A stretch of 64,000 bases of DNA from a bacterium (lineage in GTDB: Bacteria > Pseudomonadota > Alphaproteobacteria > Caulobacterales > Hyphomonadaceae): positions 186,001 to 250,000 of the forward strand of contig WGML01000006.1 in the NCBI GenBank assembly GCA_016125045.1. The letters run 5' to 3'. This document shows positions 1 to 8,713 of the stretch, in pieces. A program made the position numbers and the translations under genes. The notes below the pieces were generated by a model that did no database searches, was not told the DNA's origin, and was given only the letters and a program-made list of their open reading frames with translations. How positions within the stretch are numbered: the stretch's first letter is position 1; the number at the start of each line of letters is the position of its first letter.

Positions 1-685
1 CAGCAATGATTTCGCCTGGGCCTCGGTGTTCACCGGGCTCGGGGCCGGCGGCGCGACGCTGGTGGCTCATAACCTGATGCAGCTCTTCATGGGGGCGTCA
101 ACGGGCCCGATCGAACTCGTGCTCGCGTCGAGCGCTGCAGCGTTCATCGCAGCCGCCTTCGCGCATGACCGCTGGGAGGCGCACGAGGTCGGGCGCTTCG
201 TGATCATCGCGTTGCTGGTCGGCTGCCTGAACATCGGCCTGGTTCCGACCTGGGTCGTATTCGGAGGCAATGACCTGTTCCCGATCGACCTTGTCCTCGT
301 TGCGACGCTGGCGATCGCCTGCTTCCTGTCGGTGGAACTGGGAATCTATTATCTGAATTTCGGCGGGCGGCGCGTACTGGCGTACGCCTTCGCGCTGCCG
401 GTCGGCGGGGGCGCCGGGCTGATCGCGGGACTGGCCGCGCATTCGTTTTTCCATTTCGTGGTGACCGTCTTCTACGGCGCGGACGAGGCCACCATGCGCA
501 GGCTCCAAAACGAGGGCGGGCTTGCGAGCACGGTCGCGGTGATCGCGGCGGTCGTGGTCTCGCTGATCTTCGGGGAAATCGCGGCGCGGGACGCCATGAG
601 CTCCAGCAGGCGGCTTGAAAAACTGAGGCAAGTTCAGCTTCAGGCGCGACAGAACCCGACAAGCGGCGGTCGCCGCAAGCGGTGA
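1..685 (+). CDS. Multi-pass membrane protein of unknown function (5' end outside window)
   Basis: The frame is open from base 2 to a TGA at 683-685, so the true start is probably upstream of the window. A GTG at 26 is an alternative but would cut into a hydrophobic segment. About 227 visible residues carry five or six hydrophobic stretches, so this is an integral membrane protein. The last hydrophobic stretch is followed by a basic tail of about 35 residues rich in Arg, Gln and Lys, which suggests a cytoplasmic C terminus. I recognise no family and see no catalytic motif. The next gene is convergent and ends ten bases away, so this is the last gene of its transcription unit. Confidence 0.6.
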   Translation, partial: SNDFAWASVFTGLGAGGATLVAHNLMQLFMGASTGPIELVLASSAAAFIAAAFAHDRWEAHEVGRFVIIALLVGCLNIGLVPTWVVFGGNDLFPIDLVLVATLAIACFLSVELGIYYLNFGGRRVLAYAFALPVGGGAGLIAGLAAHSFFHFVVTVFYGADEATMRRLQNEGGLASTVAVIAAVVVSLIFGEIAARDAMSSSRRLEKLRQVQLQARQNPTSGGRRKR

Positions 686-695
686 CCGCGGCGGA

Positions 696-1088
696 CTAGC
701 GCAGGAACGGCCGCCATGCGTCCGCAAACGAGCAGTTCTCGGGCGCAGGGCGAAACAGGGGCGCGATGTCCTGGTCTCGAAATCCGGCGAGGCCGCACCC
801 GACACGGGTGACGAAGTATCGCCTATCAGGCGTCGCAGCCGCGTGATCGAGAAACCGGGCCACGCCCTCCGCGACCCGTTCCAGAGGCAGGGTGCGGATC
901 ATCTGGTCCTTTGTGGGTATGGCGTAAGCCCGGCCCGTCGGCCCTTCCGCTACGCCCGTCACCGCGCCGAAGCGGTCAACCGCCGCGCGCGCCGCTCCGC
1001 CCGCATGAAAGCCAGCGAGGTTGCTGCCGAACACGTATATCCAGTCAGGCCCAGTCGGCAACGTCCCGTCCGTGTGCCAGACGGGCAT
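696..1088 (-). CDS. A1S_2505-family (phage non-structural type) protein
   Basis: A 130-residue soluble protein. Near the N terminus it has the block VFGSNLAGFHAGGAA, then AIPTKD near residue 57, and TRVGCGLAGFRDQDIAPLF near residue 92. These blocks are typical of a family annotated as A1S_2505 phage non-structural protein, found in phages and in bacterial chromosomes. The glycine-rich FGSNLAG block resembles the nucleotide-binding loop of macro-like folds, but that is a motif impression only. No biochemical role is known to me. Its ATG lies three bases after the stop of the 97-residue gene upstream, so the two are almost certainly cotranscribed. I see no other phage gene nearby. Confidence 0.7.
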   Translation of the reverse strand: MPVWHTDGTLPTGPDWIYVFGSNLAGFHAGGAARAAVDRFGAVTGVAEGPTGRAYAIPTKDQMIRTLPLERVAEGVARFLDHAAATPDRRYFVTRVGCGLAGFRDQDIAPLFRPAPENCSFADAWRPFLR

Positions 1089-1091
1089 CGG

Positions 1092-1385
1092 CTACACACC
1101 TTTGTCGAGCGGAGGCTCGAACCGCACGGCCGACGTCGTCACATCCAACACGACCCGGGTGTCGCCCCCGATGGACTCCGCGAGTCGCTCAAGCGGGGTC
1201 ATCACCGCCTTCAACAGGTCATAGTCGCGACTGTCTCCGATGCGCCCGCCAGCGGAGTCGAATGATGTCAGCCGGTAGGATCGGGAACCGCCGTCCGTCG
1301 ATCGACGCGCTTCGAACATCACGCTTGATGCTCCCGCCTGTCCGGCCCGGACAAGCGCCCGCCGCCATGCGCCAAGATCGGTCAT
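1092..1385 (-). CDS. Hypothetical 97-residue protein, operon partner of the A1S_2505-like gene
   Basis: An ATG-started frame that ends in TAG three bases before the start of the A1S_2505-like gene; the tight spacing is the main reason to believe in it. The protein is soluble, begins with a short amphipathic stretch (ALVRAGQAGASSVMFEA) and ends with a likely beta strand (TRVVLDVTTSAVRFEPP). The middle contains DYDLLKAVMTPLERLAE, a probable helix. I do not recognise a family. Without a homologue search it could be a lineage-specific protein working with its neighbour. Confidence 0.5.
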   Translation of the reverse strand: MTDLGAWRRALVRAGQAGASSVMFEARRSTDGGSRSYRLTSFDSAGGRIGDSRDYDLLKAVMTPLERLAESIGGDTRVVLDVTTSAVRFEPPLDKGV

Positions 1386-1518
1386 GATCAGAGTTTAGGC
1401 CCAATGATGCGGGGAGCAACTCACAACCTCGCGCATGAGGCGCCGTTCGCGCTTGCCCTCAACCGTAACCGGGTATCTAGTCTGCCTGTGGGGTTATCCT
1501 GAAGAGGAGAATGGGTCG

Positions 1519-1893
1519 ATGGCGGGCGAGACGGTCAAATCCGTGGCTGAACGGCTGGTGAAGTATTGCAAGGAAGGCAAGGAGGCGCAGGGGCTGAAGG
1601 AGCTCTACGCACCGGACGCCGTATCCGTTGAAGCGATGGCGCCGCCCGGCGGCAAGGCGCGGACCGAGGGGCTCGCCGGCATCAAGGGCAAGCATGATTG
1701 GTGGAACGGCGCTCACACCATTCACTCGACCACCGTGGAAGGGCCCTTCATGCACGGCCGCAACCGTTTCGGGGTGATCTTCTCAATGGACGTGACGAAC
1801 AAGCAGTCCAAGGAGCGGATCCAGATGAAGGAGCTTGCGATCTACACCGTGCGCCAGGGCAAGATCAGCAAGGAAGAATTCTTCTACGGCTGA
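1519..1893 (+). CDS. NTF2/SnoaL-like fold protein
   Basis: A 124-residue protein. The start chosen is ATG 1519 because GAAGAGGAG lies just upstream at 1501-1509; the same frame is open further 5' but that stretch is basic and unlike the rest. The N-terminal helices, the run from LKELYAPDAVSVEAM through GIKGKHDWW, and the C-terminal antiparallel strands (FGVIFSMDVTN, IQMKELAIYTVRQGKISKEEFFY) are typical of small SnoaL-like or ketosteroid-isomerase-like proteins. The family covers enzymes and ligand-binding proteins, so no substrate can be named. It is cytoplasmic (no signal peptide). It is followed by a 159-base gap before the secreted PPC protein. Confidence 0.75.
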   Translation: MAGETVKSVAERLVKYCKEGKEAQGLKELYAPDAVSVEAMAPPGGKARTEGLAGIKGKHDWWNGAHTIHSTTVEGPFMHGRNRFGVIFSMDVTNKQSKERIQMKELAIYTVRQGKISKEEFFYG

Positions 1894-2052
1894 CGCTTCA
1901 GAGCGGCGGTGATGTCTCTTCCTGCCTCGCGACGGGCAAAGGCGCCGCAAAACTGTCACCGAGTTCACGATTGATGACGCCGCCGCGGCGCGGATTGACC
2001 ATTGGCGAGGCGCCGTGCCGTAATTCGCTCGTGCTGGTGCTTGGGGTGCGTG

Positions 2053-4302
2053 ATGCGTTTCTTGAGATTGGCGATCGCCGCAGTTTTGGCGGCGGTCGGC
2101 GCTTTGGGGTTTGGCCGCGACGCGGTTGCGCAGGATTTTCCCCCCACAGCGGCGACGACCTGCGTGATCACGCCCGGCGGAGCGGTCTCCAGCGCCATCG
2201 AAACATCTGGCGATGTTGACTGGTGTCGGTTCACGCTGGAGGCGGGACGGAATCATTCCTTCCAGGTGCAGGTGGCGGGTCAGCCCGGGCAGACGCTCAC
2301 GCTCCCCAGCGCCGAAGCGCAGATCTTCACCGCGGACGGAGACAAGCTCGCACCGCCCGGAAACTTTCCGAACGCGTTCGTCGACTACACTGCGCCCGTC
2401 GACGGCACAGCTTATGTCGACATTCGAGGCGCCGGCCTGAACAGCGGAACCTACAGGCTTGTCATGCGTGCACGCGATCTGGTTCGCGCAGACATCCAGA
2501 CGAGCGCGATTGTCGCCCCCGGAACGCCGGTGAACGGCGAACTCGAAGGAACAGGAGACTCCGACTGGTATCGCGTGCAGCTGCGTGAAGGCTTGTCCTA
2601 TGCGTTCCGCGCCCTCGGGCAGGAGGACGATTCGGCCCTGTCGGCTCCAAGGGGCGCCATGGACGTCGAGCTGCGCAACGCGAGTGGCGCGCTCTTGCTG
2701 TCGAAGTGCTGCCAGACGCCCGAGATCGGCTTCGTCGCAACTCAAACTGGCGACCATTTCATTGCGGTCAGATCGGCGTCCGCCCGAGGCTCCTATCGCC
2801 TGATCAGCGGCCCTCTGGACGACGCAGGAGAAACGGTGACCTCCGCCATCCAGACCGCGCCCGGCCGGACACTCGCGGGGTCGACCGAGGTGATCGGAGA
2901 TCGCGACGCGTTCCGCTTCTCCGCGCGTTCCGGTGAACGCTACCGGATCGTCATCCTTGGCGCCGGGGTCGACAATCTCACCAATACGCATGTCTGTATC
3001 GAACTGTTCAGGCCCTCCGGCACGGAATTCACGTTTCAGTGCAGCGGCGGAGCATCGAGCGCCGCGATCGAGTTCACGACCGACGCCGCGGGCGACTGGA
3101 TCGCGCGAACCTTCACGCGCTTCGACGCCACCGGAACCTATCGCGTGCTGTTTTCGGGCAGGGATGATTTTGGTCAGGATCTGACGACTATCGGCCGGAT
3201 TGATCCCGGGTTTTTTGCGAACGGAACGACGGAGGCGCCAGGGGACAATGACTGGTTCAAGGTCAACCTGACGGCTGGCGTGAGCACGCGCGTTCGTATT
3301 CGGCAGGCCCAGTCGGGTGTGGGATCGCTCGGCAACTCGCGGCTCTACATTCTCGATCCCAGCGGCCAGGAAGTCGCCTCCGACATCGGCGGCGGAAATG
3401 AACCCGACATCACATTCACGCCGGCGCAGTCTGGCGAGTATGTCATCCGCGCGAACGGCTTCTGTCTCCTGACGGGCGTTATGTGCTTCATTGGCACCTA
3501 TCGGGTGGAGGTGACGCAAGGTTCATCACCTTCGACCACGACGACGATCGCCGCGGCCACCCTTCCTCAGGCGCGCTCGGTGCGGATCGGTGACGCCGCG
3601 ACCTTCTTCGGCACCATTCTGAACACCGGCAACCAGACCGCTACGAAATGCGGCGTTCAACCTTCGACCACCACCCCCGCGCGGTTCACCTTCACGCAGA
3701 CCAACAGCGCCAACCAGGTCATCGGCCAGCCCAACACCCGGTTCGACATTCCAGCCGGACAAGCGGGTGGGTTTGTCCTCTCCTTCGACCCCGGAGAGGC
3801 GTTCGCGGGAACGCCGCTCAACTTCGTGTTCGACTGCGCAAACACCGATCCCGCGCCCATTTTCGCCGCGGTAAACGGCTTCACGCTCTCGGCGTCGAAT
3901 GAGCCGGTTCCGGATGTGATCATGGTCGCCGCCACGCCCTCGAACGACGGGATCGCCAATATACCGGGACCGAACGGAACAGGCTTCTTCTCGACAGCGG
4001 CGGTGAATATCGGAGCCCCTGCCTCGATCACGTTCCAGCCCCAGGCGACGACGGCTGCGGGGCTCAACCCGCTCGTATGCGAGACGAACGCCACCACCGG
4101 GCAGTGCCTTGGCGCCCTCACCGCTTCGGTGACCCGCACGCTCGCGACTGGGGAAACGGCGTTCTTCTCGGTCTTTTTCGGAGGAGGCGGGCAGACCGTG
4201 CCGTTCGACCCGGCGAACCGGCGCGTCAACTTCTTCGCGCAGGACCCTGGCGGGGCCCAGATTCTCCGCGGGTCCACGAGCGTCGCGGTCCGAACGCAGT
4301 AG
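2053..4302 (+). CDS. Secreted protein with four pre-peptidase C-terminal (PPC)-like modules
   Basis: About 749 residues. ATG 2053 is chosen because it gives a clean signal peptide (basic MRFLR, hydrophobic core, AVAQ cleavage near residue 27). Four PPC-like modules follow at about residues 42-140, 145-252, 258-368 and 372-488. Each has the signature GDxDWxxxxLxxG in some form (GDVDWCRF, GDSDWYRV, GDRDAFRF, GDNDWFKV) and ends in a GTYR or GSYR strand. The last third (about 500-749) is rich in Thr, Asn and Gly and looks like two Ig-like or DUF11-like beta domains. There is no protease or other catalytic domain. PPC modules normally sit on secreted peptidases, so a stand-alone array is more likely adhesive or substrate-binding. 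No anchor is visible. Confidence 0.75.
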   Translation: MRFLRLAIAAVLAAVGALGFGRDAVAQDFPPTAATTCVITPGGAVSSAIETSGDVDWCRFTLEAGRNHSFQVQVAGQPGQTLTLPSAEAQIFTADGDKLAPPGNFPNAFVDYTAPVDGTAYVDIRGAGLNSGTYRLVMRARDLVRADIQTSAIVAPGTPVNGELEGTGDSDWYRVQLREGLSYAFRALGQEDDSALSAPRGAMDVELRNASGALLLSKCCQTPEIGFVATQTGDHFIAVRSASARGSYRLISGPLDDAGETVTSAIQTAPGRTLAGSTEVIGDRDAFRFSARSGERYRIVILGAGVDNLTNTHVCIELFRPSGTEFTFQCSGGASSAAIEFTTDAAGDWIARTFTRFDATGTYRVLFSGRDDFGQDLTTIGRIDPGFFANGTTEAPGDNDWFKVNLTAGVSTRVRIRQAQSGVGSLGNSRLYILDPSGQEVASDIGGGNEPDITFTPAQSGEYVIRANGFCLLTGVMCFIGTYRVEVTQGSSPSTTTTIAAATLPQARSVRIGDAATFFGTILNTGNQTATKCGVQPSTTTPARFTFTQTNSANQVIGQPNTRFDIPAGQAGGFVLSFDPGEAFAGTPLNFVFDCANTDPAPIFAAVNGFTLSASNEPVPDVIMVAATPSNDGIANIPGPNGTGFFSTAAVNIGAPASITFQPQATTAAGLNPLVCETNATTGQCLGALTASVTRTLATGETAFFSVFFGGGGQTVPFDPANRRVNFFAQDPGGAQILRGSTSVAVRTQ

Positions 4303-4389
4303 GCGTCCGCGAGGGCGAAGACTGTCACATGACCGCAACGCCCCGTCGCTAATGTAAAGGGATCAAGACTAAACCGGCGAAGGTGGGAC

Positions 4390-5817
4390 ATGACCGTGGA
4401 CACACGCTCGAACACGATGGTGCATCGCCGCGCCTTTCTGAAGTCCGCTACCGGAGTGGCCCTCGGCCTGCAGGGCCTCTACGCCTGCGCGGCGCGGTCC
4501 GCTGGCGATCAGCCGGTCGCCGCACGCTCTGGCGCGGCGGCCCGGTCTAGCCTTGCATTGCAGCCCGATCCCGCAGGAATTCTCGACCTTCCGGAAGGGT
4601 TTTCGTATCGCGTGCTCAGCCGGGCCGGCGACCGCATGTCGGACGGTCTGTTTGAACCGGACTCGCACGACGGGATGGCGGCCTTCGCGGTCGATGGAGA
4701 TCCAGATCGCTGCCTGATCGTCCGAAATCACGAGATCGGCGCAAGCCGGACCTCCGGAGGCGCGTTTGGACGGGACCACGCGCTCGCGAACGGCCTGGAC
4801 TCCGCGCTCATCTTTGACCGTGCGGCGGACGGGCGGCCGCTGCTGGGGGGCACAACGACGCTCCTTGTGAACACGCGGACAGGGACGGTGGAACGCTCGC
4901 ATCTTTCGCTCGCGGGCACGGCGACCAACTGCGCGGGAGGGCCGACACCCTGGGGGTCCTGGCTGACGTGCGAAGAGACGCAGGAGCGGCCGGGCGCAAA
5001 TGCGCAGAAGATGCATGGCTTCGTGTTCGAGGTTCCGGCCTCCGCGCCGGGCCTTGTCGCGCCCGTTGCGCTGACCGCCATGGGCCGCTTTCGCCATGAA
5101 GCCACGGCGATCGACCCGGCGACAGGGATTGTCTACCTGACCGAGGACGAGGGCGACGGCCTGTTCTACCGCTTCCTCCCCAATTCGCCGGGCGAACTCG
5201 CGCGCGGGGGACGCCTTCAAGCGTTGGTCGTGCGGGATCGCCCCGGGGCCGACACGCGGAACTGGAGCTCCAACGATTTCGCGCTGCAGACCCCCTACGC
5301 GGTCGACTGGGTTGATCTTAAGGATGTCGATGCACCGGACGGCGACTTGCGCCTGCGGGGCCGCAAGGCGGGGGCCGCCCTGTTCACCCGCGGCGAGGGA
5401 TGCGCGACCGCGATCGAGAACGGACGGGCCGTGATCTATTTCGTGACATCCGATGGTGGTCCGGCGAAAATCGGTCAGGTCTGGCGGCACGTCCCCTCCG
5501 AGGAAGCGGCTGGCGGGGGCGTTCTGTCGCTGTTCGTCGAGGGCCGGTCGTCGGCGGAATTCGAGATGATCGACAACATCGCCGCTTCACCCTTTGGTCA
5601 TCTGGTGCTGTGCGAGGACGGACCAGGCGACAACTTCCTGCGAGCGGTGACGCCGTCGGGACGAGTGATCCCCCTCGCCCGCAACGCCATGCCGGAAAAG
5701 AGCGAACTCGCAGGGGCGTGTTTCGCGCCCGACGGGCGGACCATGTTCGTCAACATCCAACGGCCCGGAATCACGCTCGCGATCACCGGGGACTGGACCC
5801 GACTCACGGCGGCCTGA
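4390..5817 (+). CDS. PhoX-family (DUF839) phosphatase-like protein, Tat-exported
   Basis: A 475-residue protein. The N terminus has a twin-arginine signal (HRRAFLKSATG, Arg13-Arg14) followed by a hydrophobic segment ending near LYAC, so it is exported folded; the Cys near residue 33 may be lipidated, although the box is not perfect. The body matches DUF839/PhoX proteins: LPEGFSYRVLS, HDGMAAF, LIVRNHEIG, CAGGPTPWGSWLTCEE, GRFRHEATAIDP, VYLTEDEGDGLFYRF, and a late SPFGHLVLCEDG. PhoX enzymes are calcium- and iron-dependent periplasmic phosphatases that release phosphate from organic esters. Activity here is inferred. I see no Pho box in the short gap upstream. Confidence 0.85.
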   Translation: MTVDTRSNTMVHRRAFLKSATGVALGLQGLYACAARSAGDQPVAARSGAAARSSLALQPDPAGILDLPEGFSYRVLSRAGDRMSDGLFEPDSHDGMAAFAVDGDPDRCLIVRNHEIGASRTSGGAFGRDHALANGLDSALIFDRAADGRPLLGGTTTLLVNTRTGTVERSHLSLAGTATNCAGGPTPWGSWLTCEETQERPGANAQKMHGFVFEVPASAPGLVAPVALTAMGRFRHEATAIDPATGIVYLTEDEGDGLFYRFLPNSPGELARGGRLQALVVRDRPGADTRNWSSNDFALQTPYAVDWVDLKDVDAPDGDLRLRGRKAGAALFTRGEGCATAIENGRAVIYFVTSDGGPAKIGQVWRHVPSEEAAGGGVLSLFVEGRSSAEFEMIDNIAASPFGHLVLCEDGPGDNFLRAVTPSGRVIPLARNAMPEKSELAGACFAPDGRTMFVNIQRPGITLAITGDWTRLTAA

Positions 5818-5823
5818 TGGGTT

Positions 5824-6354
5824 TCAAACGCCGGCGAGCACCTCCCGAAGGAAGGCCGCGACCCGTGCCGGACGGTCCGTGCGTGGGGTGTCGCTCGGGA
5901 AGCCCGCAAAGGCTGCGAGATCCATCCCGAACAGCAGGTGCGGCCGTCGAAAGCGCCTCGCCAGCATGAGCTCTCCCAAAGTCCCCTCCCCGCCGGGAAG
6001 CAGGATCACCGCATCGGAGGACAGGACATTGATGGGGTTCCGGCCCCGCGGGCCGGCGCCCGCCGCCCCCCGTTCCGGCAGATGCGTCCGAATGACGAGT
6101 TCGACATGCGGGTTCGGGTAGCCGTCGGGTGCGCTCGCCCAGTCAGCTTCCGAGCGGGCGGGCAGGACGGCGATGAGGCGGCCTCGGCGCCCGGGCTCTG
6201 CGGCGTAGGCAGCGCAGATCGAGGCCATCGCCCCGCCTCCGCCGCCTGTCAGCACGTCAGCGTCAAAGGCGGCGAGCACGGTCGCCAGCGCGCGCGCGTT
6301 CGCGATCTCGGGACGACTTCCCGACCCCATCACGCCGATGATGCGCCGCCTCAT
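5824..6354 (-). CDS. LOG-family (TIGR00725-like) nucleotide-binding protein
   Basis: A 176-residue Rossmann-type protein. It opens with IIGVMGSG, has a glycine-rich loop VLTGGGGGAMASICAAYA near residue 35-50, and carries PGGEGTLGE near residue 118, which fits the PGGxGTxxE signature of the LOG/lysine-decarboxylase-like family. Classical LOG members release free cytokinin from its ribotide. Short bacterial versions like this one are mostly of unknown substrate, probably a nucleotide-linked small molecule. It is cytoplasmic. It lies downstream of rpoD on the same strand, 154 bases after the rpoD stop and beyond a GC-rich hairpin, so separate transcription is likely. Its stop is seven bases from the convergent phoX-like gene. 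Confidence 0.75.
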   Translation of the reverse strand: MRRRIIGVMGSGSRPEIANARALATVLAAFDADVLTGGGGGAMASICAAYAAEPGRRGRLIAVLPARSEADWASAPDGYPNPHVELVIRTHLPERGAAGAGPRGRNPINVLSSDAVILLPGGEGTLGELMLARRFRRPHLLFGMDLAAFAGFPSDTPRTDRPARVAAFLREVLAGV

Positions 6355-6464
6355 GGTGATTCTCGTCCTCGCCAGCGGAGTGCGGATTTCCGATCCGAGG
6401 TGACAAGGCTGTCATGTCGCGGCAATGCGGACAATGTCCATCAAGTGGAAGCTGACTCGCCCTC

Positions 6465-6482
6465 CGGCCGGTCAAACGGCCG
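6465..6482. terminator. GC-rich hairpin after rpoD
   Basis: CGGCCG at 6465-6470 pairs with CGGCCG at 6477-6482 around a six-base loop, 27-44 bases beyond the rpoD stop. There is no T-tract on either side, so if it terminates rpoD transcription it would need Rho or act only weakly. Weak call. Confidence 0.3.
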
Positions 6483-6508
6483 GTCGACCCTGCGGAGTCC
6501 GCCGTAGG

Positions 6509-8602
6509 TCAGGTATCGAGGAAGCTACGGAGCTTGCGGCTGCGGCTCGGGTGTTTGAGCTTGCGCAGCGCCTTGGCTTCGATCTGGCGGATACGCTCGC
6601 GTGTCACCGAGAACTGCTGGCCCACTTCCTCCAGCGTGTGATCGGTATTCATGCCGATGCCGAACCGCATGCGAAGAACGCGTTCCTCGCGCGGCGTGAG
6701 CGATGCAAGCACGCGCGTGGTGGTCTCGCGGAGGTTCGACTGGATCGCGGCGTCGACCGGCAGCAGAGCCGACTTGTCCTCGATAAAGTCGCCTAGGTTT
6801 GAATCCACATCGTCGCCGATCGGCGTTTCGAGCGATATCGGCTCCTTGGCGATCTTCAGCACCTTGCGGATCTTTTCGAGCGGCAGGCCGAGCTTTTCGG
6901 CCAATTCCTCCGGGGTCGGCTCACGGCCGATCTCGTGGAGCATCTGACGCTGGGTGCGGACGATCTTGTTGATCGTCTCGATCATGTGGACGGGGATGCG
7001 GATCGTGCGCGCCTGGTCGGCGATCGAGCGGGTGATCGCCTGGCGGATCCACCACGTCGCATAGGTGGAAAACTTGTAGCCGCGACGGTACTCGAACTTA
7101 TCGACCGCCTTCATGAGGCCGATATTGCCTTCCTGGATGAGATCGAGGAATTGCAGGCCGCGATTGGTGTATTTCTTGGCGATCGAGATGACGAGGCGGA
7201 GGTTGGCTTCCACCATCTCCTTTTTCGCCTGCCGGGCTTCCCGCTCACCCTTCTGAACGGTTTGCACGATGCGGCGGTAATCGTCGATCGGCACACCCAT
7301 GGTCTTGGCGAGGGTGGCGACCTCCTCGCGCAGACGATTGATCTGCACCGCTTCGGCGGTGACGAACTTCTTCCAGCGACTGGAAAGCGCGGAGACCTTC
7401 TCCGCCCATTCGGGATCGAGCTCCCGGCCGAAATAATTGTCGAGGAAATCCTGACGCGACACGCCGTGCGCATCGGCAAGACGCATCAGGCGGCCCTCAT
7501 GTTGCAGAAGCTGTTTGTTGATCTCGTAGAGCTGCTCGACCAGGGTGTCGATCCGGGCGTTGTTCAGGTGCAACGTCTTCAGGTTTTCGATGATCGAGTT
7601 CTGGATCTCCTCGTATTCCTTGAGGTCCTTCGGGGTGAGCCCCTTGCCCTCGATACGTTTGCTGAGAAGCCGCTCCTGAAGCTTGCGGTAACGCTGGAAG
7701 TTCGCTGCGATCGCGTCGAGCGTGGTCGTCACACCTTCACGAAGCTCGGCTTCCATGGCGGACATGCTCATCGCGCCGCCGTCGTCGAACTCGTCCTCGT
7801 TCGCCTCTTCTTCGGCCTGGGCCGCACGCTGGCGCTCCAGCTCCACTTCGTCGACGTCGTCATCGTTCGAGCGTGACCGCTTGGGCGCCGCCTGCGCCGC
7901 CGCCTGAGCGGCCTCGGCCTTGCGGGCGACGATCGGCGCCGTCGAGGGCGGCGGAGCGCCGCCGTTCAGCACATGCTGGGAGTTGTCGACGATGCCGCCG
8001 TTCTCGGCGGCGTAGGTGGCCTCAAGATCGATGATATCCCGCAGCAGAACCCGCTCCTCGGCGAGTTCCTGACGCCAGACCATGATCGCCTCGAAGGTGA
8101 GCGGGCTCTCACAGAGCCCGCGGATCATGGTGTCGCGTCCAGCCTCAATGCGCTTCGCGATGGCGATCTCGCCCTCGCGGGACAACAGTTCCACGGAGCC
8201 CATCTCGCGCAGATACATGCGCACCGGGTCGTCCGTTCGGTCGTAACGATCAGATTTCGTCGTTCCCGCGACAGCGGTCGATCCCGCCCGCGCCACCGCG
8301 CGGCCGTCGCCCTCGCCATCGGAATCCTCTTCGGCGGCCTCGTCCGAGGACTGGGCTTCCTCGGCCTCTTCTTCGCTTTCGACGACATTGATGCCGAGCT
8401 CGTTGAGCTGGGCCATCGTGTCCTCGATCTGTTCGGAGGTGAATTCCTCAGACGGGAGAACCTTGTTCAGCTCCTCGTGCGTGACATAGCCACGCGTTTT
8501 CGCGGCCTTGATGAAGCGTTTCACGCTCGCATTGTTCATGTCGAGCAATGGGCCGTCGCTCGCCTCGCCGGCCGGCTTTCGCTTCGTCTCGGTCTTGCTC
8601 AT
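6509..8602 (-). CDS. rpoD: RNA polymerase primary sigma factor RpoD (sigma-70)
   Basis: 697 residues, in the range of alphaproteobacterial RpoD. Region 1.1 starts near residue 20 ([23 protein letters not shown]). Two very acidic linkers follow (residues about 85-115 and 250-280), the second inside the non-conserved region. The core begins near residue 464 with [22 protein letters not shown] (regions 2.1-2.2), then [15 protein letters not shown] (2.3-2.4), [10 protein letters not shown] (region 3), and [21 protein letters not shown] (4.2, -35 recognition). It directs transcription of housekeeping genes. The start ATG at 8602 has GGGAG upstream. dnaG lies 111 bases upstream on the same strand, the classical dnaG-rpoD macromolecular-synthesis arrangement. 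Confidence 0.98.
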   Translation of the reverse strand: MSKTETKRKPAGEASDGPLLDMNNASVKRFIKAAKTRGYVTHEELNKVLPSEEFTSEQIEDTMAQLNELGINVVESEEEAEEAQSSDEAAEEDSDGEGDGRAVARAGSTAVAGTTKSDRYDRTDDPVRMYLREMGSVELLSREGEIAIAKRIEAGRDTMIRGLCESPLTFEAIMVWRQELAEERVLLRDIIDLEATYAAENGGIVDNSQHVLNGGAPPPSTAPIVARKAEAAQAAAQAAPKRSRSNDDDVDEVELERQRAAQAEEEANEDEFDDGGAMSMSAMEAELREGVTTTLDAIAANFQRYRKLQERLLSKRIEGKGLTPKDLKEYEEIQNSIIENLKTLHLNNARIDTLVEQLYEINKQLLQHEGRLMRLADAHGVSRQDFLDNYFGRELDPEWAEKVSALSSRWKKFVTAEAVQINRLREEVATLAKTMGVPIDDYRRIVQTVQKGEREARQAKKEMVEANLRLVISIAKKYTNRGLQFLDLIQEGNIGLMKAVDKFEYRRGYKFSTYATWWIRQAITRSIADQARTIRIPVHMIETINKIVRTQRQMLHEIGREPTPEELAEKLGLPLEKIRKVLKIAKEPISLETPIGDDVDSNLGDFIEDKSALLPVDAAIQSNLRETTTRVLASLTPREERVLRMRFGIGMNTDHTLEEVGQQFSVTRERIRQIEAKALRKLKHPSRSRKLRSFLDT

Positions 8603-8713
8603 CCACCGCTTCTCCCTGCGAAACGCTCTCCAGGGAGCGCCGCTCGACCATCATGCTTCATCGCCCGGCCGACGGTTGGACGTCCACCGGGGATCGCTCC
8701 GCACCAAACTCCG

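Noticed and set aside
1783-3519. Open frame of nearly 580 codons on the minus strand opposite the PPC protein
   Set aside because: The plus-strand protein has a signal peptide and four repeats; the minus frame is Arg-rich and featureless.
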